From positions 62,001 to 126,000 of the forward strand of contig NZ_JAKGBW010000004.1 of the NCBI RefSeq assembly GCF_021556485.1: a DNA stretch of 64,000 nucleotides, given 5' to 3'. The DNA comes from Oceanobacillus alkalisoli (GTDB taxonomy: Bacteria > Bacillota > Bacilli > Bacillales > Amphibacillaceae). This document shows positions 53,409 to 59,930 of the stretch, one piece after another. Below the pieces are notes generated by a model. It worked only from the letters and a program-made list of their open reading frames with translations, did not search any database and was not told the origin of the DNA. The position numbers and the translations under genes were made by a program. The number at the start of each line of letters is the position of its first letter. The stretch's first letter is position 1.

Positions 53409-53524
53409 AATGAATTTCATAATTACCAAAGTCAGCTTCACCATCACCATATGTAGTTGGGAACGAACCAACTCAACTACATATGGTGATGGCGAAGCAT
53501 TAAATACGTATTATGAAATTCATT
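53409..53524 (+). mobile_element. Palindromic MITE-like element, copy B
   Basis: 116 bases, AATGAATTTCATAATTACC at the left and TACGTATTATGAAATTCATT at the right, with a long inner inverted repeat. GCATG lies on both sides (53404-53408, and 53526-53530 after one base), a possible target duplication. Located in the non-coding gap upstream of the second subtilase gene. Confidence 0.88.
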
Positions 53525-53574
53525 AGCATGTTTCGTAATTTAAAATAAAGATACGGTGGCTAACTATATTTACT

Positions 53575-53665
53575 GCTATTAGCCACGGCCGGCTGCAGCG
53601 CCGAGCGACTATCAAACTTCACACTCCATGAGTTTGTACGTCGCTAAACAGACGCTTCCGCCTTT
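53575..53665. repeat. Widespread Bacillaceae-type intergenic repeat
   Basis: CCGGCTGCAGCGCCGAGCGA, then CTATCAAACTTCACACTCC and AACAGACGCTTCCGCCTTTG. From memory, sequences of this form (GGCTCCAGCGCCTAGCGAC...CGCTTCCGC) recur between genes in many Bacillus-group genomes. A shorter inverse relative lies at 41825-41866. It abuts the 3' end of the Ig-like CWB2 gene. Confidence 0.5.
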
Positions 53666-53669
53666 GTTC

Positions 53670-55724
53670 TTATTGCAATAGGTCTGTCAGCTTCTCTTCA
53701 ATTGGTTCATCCACTGCACCTGGCCCACCGAAGATTGCTAGACTTTCAAAGTTCTTCGTGTTCATATAGCTCGCGACAGATGCCGGTACATCGTGGTGAA
53801 CGAGGAGAATCGCGCTGTTTTCTTTCGCTGCGAGTACTCCGCCCGTTAATGCGTCGGCAAAGTTATTTCCTGTTGCGACATATACATGGTTGCTGTCAAC
53901 ACCGAAGTGACCAGCAATGGCAATATTCGTCTCGTAACGGTCCTTACCGCTTAGACGGGTTGCGTCAGGGAGTGCTTTTTCTACCGCTTCAGAAATTGCT
54001 GCTTCGCCTCCAACAACAATCGTTTCTTCCACACCTAAGCTTTCAACTGCTTCTCCGGTAGCTTGAGCAACCCGGTCGTCCAATGTGAGAAGAATTGGCA
54101 AGCCTTCTTTTGCCGCGTAAGATGCTACAGAAAGCGCGTCAGGGAAGTCCATTCCGTTTGCAACAACGGCTTCTTTTGTTCCCTCTGGCGCGACGAGGTC
54201 AGCGATTAATGCTGCTGTTTCGAAACGGGAATCTCCGTTCAGACGCTCGACTTCCAGTCCTTCTTCCGCTAATACTTCAAAGACATCTTTACTAACTGCT
54301 GTCTCTCCACCTAAAATAATGACATTTTCTGCACCGAGACGTTTAATTTCTTTGAGTGTATTTTCCCAAAGTTTATTCGGCTGTGTCATTAAAATTGGCG
54401 CGTCCAGCTTGTGTGCTAGTGGTACGCCAGCTAACGCGTCGGCAAAGTCATCACCGCGAGCGATAATAACGGTGTCTGCCTCATCCCAGCCTTGTTTACT
54501 TGCTTCGATTGCCGTGTCATATCTTGTATGGCCATAGAGACGCTCTGCTTCCGGTTTTACCGTAAGAACAGCTGCTTTACTTACATTGCCTGCTTTATCT
54601 GTTGCTGTTACTGTAATTTCTGTTCCAGCTGCTTGTTTTACAATCGGAATTTCGAATTCACCTGATTCCGGAACAGTGATTCTACCAAGCTGGCTATCTC
54701 CTGCATTGGCGATAACGGTAGATTCGGCTTCAGCTGTTCCTGTAATCGTTGTCGTTTTTTCCGAGATTGTGTTGACTTGTGGTGCTGCTGGTGCTGTAAT
54801 GTCGACTACTTTCACAATGACAGGGTAGCTAATATTGCCCGCTCTGTCTGTTGCTGTCAGTGTAATCGTTGTATCATGCTCCTGTGCCTCAATCTCAATT
54901 ACGAAACTGCCATCTTCTTCGACTGTTGCAGCACCAATTTCCTCACCAGCAATAACGGCTGATACGGTCGTGCCCGGTTCTGCTGTTCCCGTAATTTCGG
55001 TTGCTTCATCTGTCACCTGCTCTACCTCTGGTGATTCAGGTGGAATGACATCCGTAACTTCTACTGTTTTTGTGATCGTTTGCTTGAAGTTATTCGTAAG
55101 TTCAAATACAACCTGATCTGTTACCATGTCGTCGATCGTAACCGTAAATTCTCCCCGGTCATCTGATTCGACTGCTTCACCGCGGGTAGCGATATCTAAG
55201 AATAGTAACGTCTTTCCTTCAATAGTAACGCTGCGTGATTTGTTCGTTAAATCTTCATTGTATACTTCGAAAGGAACATCGTAAGCTTCTTTACCGATGA
55301 CACGCTCGTCGATATCATTTGTCCCTTCGAGTTGTACTTCACCTTGATAGATTGGAGTATTAATTTCTTCCGTTAGATTTCTCGCATGAAGCGTACCGTT
55401 AACAAACAGGCCGCCCTCACTGCGTAATCCGCCGTAAACGTAAATGTCTCCGTTAATTTTTACGTTATTTTTAATTGTAAGGATGGAGTTCGGACTGATA
55501 TAAACGTCTGTATTGATAACAGTGTTCGACCATTCTTCGTTACCTTTTGTCACATAATAGTCCTCGTTGTCATCGATTACAATGTCTTTTAAAACATTTG
55601 CTTCCTTGTCTTCTGATAGAGCTTCACCAGTTGCGGCAAAGGTTTGCACCGGTAGGAAAATGCTTAGCGCTAGAACGAGTGCCATGAAAATAGATGAAAC
55701 TCTCTTTGATGATTTGTTGTTCAT
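53670..55724 (-). CDS. Secreted Ig-like CWB2 surface protein
   Basis: A 684-residue non-enzymatic surface protein, AAAGGAG before the ATG. Signal peptide ending near TFAATGE. Residues 50-140 form a repetitive beta module (DVYISPNSILTIKNNVKING, then DIYVYGGLRSEGGLFVNGTL) that is shared with the protein encoded at 59931-62528. Two bacterial Ig-like (Big_6 type) domains follow (EVEQVTDEATEITGTAEPGT and PQVNTISEKTTTITGTAEAE). Three CWB2 repeats start near 395 (RLYGHTRYDTAIEASKQGW). It is probably an adhesin or wall structural protein. No catalytic motif seen. Confidence 0.9.
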   Translation of the reverse strand: MNNKSSKRVSSIFMALVLALSIFLPVQTFAATGEALSEDKEANVLKDIVIDDNEDYYVTKGNEEWSNTVINTDVYISPNSILTIKNNVKINGDIYVYGGLRSEGGLFVNGTLHARNLTEEINTPIYQGEVQLEGTNDIDERVIGKEAYDVPFEVYNEDLTNKSRSVTIEGKTLLFLDIATRGEAVESDDRGEFTVTIDDMVTDQVVFELTNNFKQTITKTVEVTDVIPPESPEVEQVTDEATEITGTAEPGTTVSAVIAGEEIGAATVEEDGSFVIEIEAQEHDTTITLTATDRAGNISYPVIVKVVDITAPAAPQVNTISEKTTTITGTAEAESTVIANAGDSQLGRITVPESGEFEIPIVKQAAGTEITVTATDKAGNVSKAAVLTVKPEAERLYGHTRYDTAIEASKQGWDEADTVIIARGDDFADALAGVPLAHKLDAPILMTQPNKLWENTLKEIKRLGAENVIILGGETAVSKDVFEVLAEEGLEVERLNGDSRFETAALIADLVAPEGTKEAVVANGMDFPDALSVASYAAKEGLPILLTLDDRVAQATGEAVESLGVEETIVVGGEAAISEAVEKALPDATRLSGKDRYETNIAIAGHFGVDSNHVYVATGNNFADALTGGVLAAKENSAILLVHHDVPASVASYMNTKNFESLAIFGGPGAVDEPIEEKLTDLLQ

Positions 55725-56045
55725 TTTGTTCTCCTTTCTATTCTAGTTGGTAATTTTTCTCTTTTTCTATTATATATGATAGAACGATAATTTACTAAGA
55801 AAGCAGCAATGTTGGCAAAAAAAGAGATGCATATACTCATAGAGAAAGGAAAAGTCTGCATCGTAAAACCGCTCCGGGGATAATCCGCTTGCTATGAACG
55901 GCTGGTGTCTCTTATCTTTCCGGAGCTGATTGTTCGTTCGGAGCTAAATAATTCAAATTTCACGGTCTGAAGCAGTAAGTATCCTCCGCTGAATTAATGA
56001 AAGCAATCGTTCATTATAGTGATGGACATGATGTTAAGACTTTTT
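55725..56045. other. Intergenic region upstream of the Ig-like gene
   Basis: Non-coding. It contains GTTCGTTCGGAGCTAAATA (55929-55948), which looks like a stray unit of the array that follows, but no gene or clear promoter. Confidence 0.4.
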
Positions 56046-56262
56046 TCGAATGATAGAGGGTTCTAATCGCTCGGGCGAGATAGATTCCTTTTTGTTCGAG
56101 TAAATAGAAGGGCGCTAATTGCTCGAGTGAAACAGATTCCGGTTTGTTCAAGTGAATAGAGGCGCTCTAATCGCCCGATTGAAGGATTCCGGTTCGTTCA
56201 AGTGAATAGAAGCGCTCTAATCAACCGAATGCACCGAATTTCAGTTCATTCGGGCTGAGAGA
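56046..56262. repeat. 50/52-bp-period array (TCGAG/CTCGA-type arms)
   Basis: Units start at 56046, 56096, 56148, 56198 and 56250: spacings 50, 52, 50, 52. Each unit carries an arm such as TCGAGTAAATAG, a core AATAGAAGCGCTCTAAT, then a complementary arm (TGCTCGAG, CGCCCGA or CAACCGAA) and a GATTCCGGTT spacer. The core matches that of the array at 45118, and the inverse of the core at 39071. Confidence 0.85.
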
Positions 56263-56383
56263 TCTTATGAACATCTAAATTTCATTGTCCTTGCTCAATT
56301 TCGCCAGTGAAACTCACCAGTACGATCATTAAACTTATCTATCAAAACATCTTAAGTATCTTTCATTCTCTATAACCCCTCCG

Positions 56384-56482
56384 CTACTTTTTAAAGTACC
56401 ATTTCCACAGAGAAAGGCCGATAATGGCATAGATGATAAGTGAACCGTAGAGCCAGACGGATAGCATTTCATTAACGAACAT
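56384..56482 (-). CDS. Symporter small accessory protein (32 residues)
   Basis: A 32-codon frame, MFVNEMLSVWLYGSLIIYAI and then IGLSLWKWYFKK, with GGAG eight bases before the ATG. One membrane helix, charged C-terminus. It starts 14 bases after the stop of the sodium:solute symporter gene. Tiny proteins of this form follow SSS carriers in Bacillaceae and are called symporter small accessory proteins. Too short for most gene finders; function unknown, presumably carrier assembly or stability. Confidence 0.8.
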   Translation of the reverse strand: MFVNEMLSVWLYGSLIIYAIIGLSLWKWYFKK

Positions 56483-56496
56483 GGATCTTTCTCCCT

Positions 56497-57990
56497 TCAT
56501 TCTGCTTTTGCTAAATCTTCAGCGACTTGCTGCTTATCTTTCATAATGAAAGCGAGTAGAATCATAGAAACGATTCCGATACCCGTGGCGACTGCACCGG
56601 CCGTCATCGTGCTTGGTATGATTCCGCCAAAGTATAAAATCAGATAAGCGAGTAAACCGATAATCATGGAACCTTCTGCTGCCCGGGGTGATGCTTTCCG
56701 TTTTCCATACACCGCATATAAAATTGGTCCAAGGGTTCCAGCTGCAATCCCGGAAATTCCAATCCACATGACGTCTCCCATATACATCGGTGGTTTGAGA
56801 ACAATGAGAAATGCGAGCAGCCCGACAACTGGTACTGCTATTCTACTAATCCGTAATGCTATCTTTTCCGCCCTTTCATCATCTACTTGAACAATTCCGC
56901 GTTTTACGAGGAATTTCAGGAAAATATCATTCGCAAAGACAGTGGAAATCGATACGAATAATCCATCTGTCGTGGACATCGCCGCAGCAAGAATCACCAC
57001 TCCGAAGAATGCGACAATAATAGCCGGGAATGCCCATGTGACATATTCCATTAAGGCTAAGTCGGCAACGATATCTGCTGGTCCGAGCGCAACTCTACTG
57101 TAAAGTCCACCGAATAAAACAACGACACAGAGAGAAGCCGTGATGACGTAGGTGAGAATCATTTTCCCTAGATCTTTCTCATTTTTCAAGCCCAATACTT
57201 TGTTAAATAGATGCGGAGCTGAGGCAAACGCCCACTGAATCGTAATCGCACCGATAACGGCACCAATCGAATAAAAATGGGCAGAATCGGGGTTAAATAC
57301 TTTCACCAAATTGCCATCTTGCGCAGCTAAATTGTCTACTATTCCGGAGAAAGTGGCTGTAATCCCGTCATTCCAGAAAATCACAATCCCGGAAATGAAT
57401 ACGATAATTCCTGCAATCGCCATTAAGATGACTTGGATCGCATCTGTATAAATATCTGCTAATGCCCCTCCGCCGAAAACATACAGCACAACAACGGCCG
57501 TAATGAGAATGAGTCCGACTGTATAATCCAACCCGAGTAAATATTCGAAAATCCTTGCACCTGCTACAAACTGGGCGGCGATATAGAAGATATTAAACAG
57601 TAAAATCAAGCCTGTCCCTACCCGTAAAATATCACTATTATAATAGTCGCCTAACCAATCCGGCAGGGAAAGGGACTGCTGCGTTTTATTTAGTGCCCTG
57701 ATTCGTTTTGCAACCATCAAGACCCCGATGGCTCCTCCGCCAATCATGGCGATCACTAACCAGAGGTTGGTCAGCCCCCAATCATAGGACCAGCCGGGAT
57801 AACCTAGAAACGTCGCTGCACTTAAATAGGTGGCAGCAAAAGAAAGGCCGAGCACAACCGGGCCAAGTCCTCCACCGATCGCAAAGTCGCGGACGCTTTT
57901 TGTTTGCTTCGTTCCGAGTAAGCCGAGTGCCAACATAATCCCAAGAAACAATAGAAAACCAACCCATGTATAGACCGTTACACTGTTCAA
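56497..57990 (-). CDS. Sodium:solute symporter (SSS family)
   Basis: A 497-residue carrier with 13 hydrophobic helices. Family features: RDFAIGGGLGPVVLGLSFAA near residue 35, then TYLSAATFLGYPGWSYDWG, the helix with GGALADIYTDAIQVILM near 175, and AAAMSTTDGLFVSISTVFAND near 335, the SSS sodium motif. TTG start with GGAGG six bases upstream. It follows the flavin monooxygenase gene in a unit led by a SAM riboswitch, so the substrate is probably a sulfur compound or methionine-related (inference from context). Confidence 0.9.
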   Translation of the reverse strand: MNSVTVYTWVGFLLFLGIMLALGLLGTKQTKSVRDFAIGGGLGPVVLGLSFAATYLSAATFLGYPGWSYDWGLTNLWLVIAMIGGGAIGVLMVAKRIRALNKTQQSLSLPDWLGDYYNSDILRVGTGLILLFNIFYIAAQFVAGARIFEYLLGLDYTVGLILITAVVVLYVFGGGALADIYTDAIQVILMAIAGIIVFISGIVIFWNDGITATFSGIVDNLAAQDGNLVKVFNPDSAHFYSIGAVIGAITIQWAFASAPHLFNKVLGLKNEKDLGKMILTYVITASLCVVVLFGGLYSRVALGPADIVADLALMEYVTWAFPAIIVAFFGVVILAAAMSTTDGLFVSISTVFANDIFLKFLVKRGIVQVDDERAEKIALRISRIAVPVVGLLAFLIVLKPPMYMGDVMWIGISGIAAGTLGPILYAVYGKRKASPRAAEGSMIIGLLAYLILYFGGIIPSTMTAGAVATGIGIVSMILLAFIMKDKQQVAEDLAKAE

Positions 57991-58038
57991 GATTTTCCTC
58001 CTTCCGATAAAGCATTTTAAAACTTTTTCTCGCGTTTA

Positions 58039-59415
58039 TTATTTTACTAGTGTAGAAATTCTTTTTGCCGGATGATTCGCAGGTAAACGAGCGGAATCGG
58101 TATCAAACAGGTTTTCCCGTAATGTTTTTCCTGTGTATTCCTTCCGGTAGATGCCGCGTTTTTGCAATTCCGGTACGACATGATCGACAAACTCACGGAA
58201 CGTTTCCAAGGAATAGCTTTGTGCGATGTTAAATCCGTCGACATCACCTTCTGTTGCCCATTCTTGGATCCGATCTGCAATTTGCTCTGGTGTCCCAATG
58301 AATTTCGCTGTTCCATTGCCGAGGCCATGATTTTGGATTGCTTCTCGTAATGTCCACTTTTTATTCGGGTCCTTCGTATACATGTCCAGATTCCCTTGAA
58401 CAGCTTCTGTTTCAATATCTTCAATATATTGATCCGGGTCATATTTCGAGAAATCAATTCCTGTATGACCGGAAAGCATTGCTGCCGTTCCTTCATAACT
58501 GACATGATTCTTCAAATCCTCGTATTTCTCGTAAGCTTCTTCTTCTGTAGAACCGACAATCGGCAGAACCATTGGGAAGATGCGAACACTATCTGCATTT
58601 CTTCCTTGTTCGACGACCCGCTTTCGTAAGTCTTGGGAGTAATTCCTCTGCGCTTCAAGAGAATGTCCTTTCGTAAAGACGCCTTCCGCATGTTTCGCTG
58701 CAAAATCCCGCCCCCTTGGGGAAGCACCAGCTTGGAATAATACCGGTGTACGCTGTGGGGATGGTTCCGTTAAATGAATTCCCGGTACATTGAAAAACTC
58801 CCCGTGATGATTGATGGCATGAACCTTCTCTGGATCTGCAAACGTATCTTTCGCTCTGTCATGCACTACCGCGTCATCTTCCCAGCTATGTTCCCAAAGC
58901 TTATAAACGACTTCTAAAAATTCATCCGCCCGGTCATACCGCTGACGCTTCGGCAGACGCCCAGACAAGCCAAGGTTAATCGCTTCACTTTCCAAATAGG
59001 AAGTAACAACGTTCCATGCAATCCGGCCTTTCGTTAAATGATCCAATGTAGACAATTGCCGCGCCAATGCATAGGGCTGGGCATATGTAGCGGAAACGGT
59101 TGGTGCAAAGCCAATATGCTCGGTTACTTGTGCCATGGCAGAAATAATTAATAACGGATCATGGGCAGGCAACTGAACCGCATGGCGGATTGCTGCATCA
59201 TGACTGTTTCCATAAACGGAATAGGTTCCTAACACATCCGCGATAAATACAGCATCAAATTTACCACGTTCCAATACTTTCGCTGTTTCCGCCCAGTAGT
59301 TTAGACTATTATGCTTCCGTCCTTCATCTTTTTCATGTTTCCATAGTCCAGTAGAATGTGGGGATGGTGAATTTTGAATGAAACCGTTTAAATGAATTTG
59401 TTTCTTGTTGCTCAT
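58039..59415 (-). CDS. NtaA/SnaA/DszA-family FMN-dependent monooxygenase
   Basis: A 458-residue luciferase-like (LLM class) monooxygenase, ATG 59415 (MSNKKQIHLNGFIQ) eight bases after AAAGGAG. Family marks: WKHEKDEGRKHNSLNYWAET, KFDAVFIADVLG near 55, ISAMAQVTEHIGFAPTVSAT near 90, KGRIAWNVVTSYLESEAINL near 130, FQAGASPRGRDFAAKHAEGV near 230 and GTPEQIADRIQEW near 380. Relatives oxidise nitrilotriacetate, dibenzothiophene sulfone or alkyl sulfones with reduced FMN from a separate reductase. The SAM riboswitch upstream and the following symporter suggest release of sulfite from an organosulfur compound. Confidence 0.92.
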   Translation of the reverse strand: MSNKKQIHLNGFIQNSPSPHSTGLWKHEKDEGRKHNSLNYWAETAKVLERGKFDAVFIADVLGTYSVYGNSHDAAIRHAVQLPAHDPLLIISAMAQVTEHIGFAPTVSATYAQPYALARQLSTLDHLTKGRIAWNVVTSYLESEAINLGLSGRLPKRQRYDRADEFLEVVYKLWEHSWEDDAVVHDRAKDTFADPEKVHAINHHGEFFNVPGIHLTEPSPQRTPVLFQAGASPRGRDFAAKHAEGVFTKGHSLEAQRNYSQDLRKRVVEQGRNADSVRIFPMVLPIVGSTEEEAYEKYEDLKNHVSYEGTAAMLSGHTGIDFSKYDPDQYIEDIETEAVQGNLDMYTKDPNKKWTLREAIQNHGLGNGTAKFIGTPEQIADRIQEWATEGDVDGFNIAQSYSLETFREFVDHVVPELQKRGIYRKEYTGKTLRENLFDTDSARLPANHPAKRISTLVK

Positions 59416-59450
59416 TTTAGCCACTCCTTTTTTGTTTTCTTACCTTTCTT

Positions 59451-59566
59451 AATGAATTTCATAATACGTATTTAATGCTTCACCATCACCATATGTAATT
59501 GAGTTGGTTCGTTCCCAACTACATATGGTGATGGAAAAGCCGACTTTGGTAATTATGAAATTCATT
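59451..59566 (-). mobile_element. Palindromic MITE-like element, copy C (inverted)
   Basis: 116 bases, the inverse of copies A and B with about five differences. Ends are AATGAATTTCATAATACG and AATTATGAAATTCATT; CTT flanks both sides. It lies between the SAM riboswitch terminator and the monooxygenase ribosome site, so it is transcribed in the mRNA leader and would fold into a long hairpin about 35 bases before the start codon. Confidence 0.88.
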
Positions 59567-59620
59567 CTTCTCACTACCATATATTACTTTTCCTATCTTT
59601 TTAATCAGATTTAGGGCAAT

Positions 59621-59653
59621 GAAAAAACTCTCCCAAGATGAGGAAGAGTTTGT
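59621..59653 (-). terminator. Riboswitch expression-platform terminator
   Basis: On the minus strand AAACTCT(TCC)...(GGG)AGAGTTTTTT with the loop containing CCTCATC, which can pair with the 3' strand of the aptamer's first helix (GATGAGG). That is the usual SAM-I antiterminator switch. Confidence 0.85.
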
Positions 59654-59654
59654 T

Positions 59655-59776
59655 TGATAGCTTCACCCCTCATCTTTCAAGCATCTGCTTGCTGGAATTA
59701 GCACCTTATTACGAAACGTAATGGTTGCCGCGGGGTCAACGGACCAGATTCCTACCCCGGCTCTTGATAAAGGTAA
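59655..59776 (-). ncRNA. SAM-I riboswitch (S box)
   Basis: On the minus strand the order is TTATCAAGAGCCGGGG (P1/P2 with kink-turn), then GGAATCTGGTCCGTTGACCC, then CGCGGCAACC (the SAM-binding core), then AAGGTGCTAATTCC, CAGCAAGCAGATGCTTG (P4) and GATGAGGGGTGAAGC (P1 3' strand). These are the conserved blocks of the S box in the right order. SAM binding would form the terminator that follows and turn off the monooxygenase-symporter unit when methionine is plentiful. Confidence 0.95.
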
Positions 59777-59881
59777 TTCATATGTGATTAGTAAGAATTA
59801 AATATCATTCTACATAATGAGCAGGGTGTCTGTCAACAGTTAATTTTCAGAAAAGGTCTTTCCTACCAGTTAATGGGGAAA

Positions 59882-59922
59882 AAAATCCCCTGTAAAGCAG
59901 GTTGTCTGCTCTACAGGGGATT
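59882..59922 (-). terminator. Terminator of the second Ig-like CWB2 gene
   Basis: AATCCCCTGTAGAGCAG and CTGCTTTACAGGGGATT arms with one mismatch, followed by six T on the minus strand. Confidence 0.92.
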
Positions 59923-59930
59923 CCTTATAC

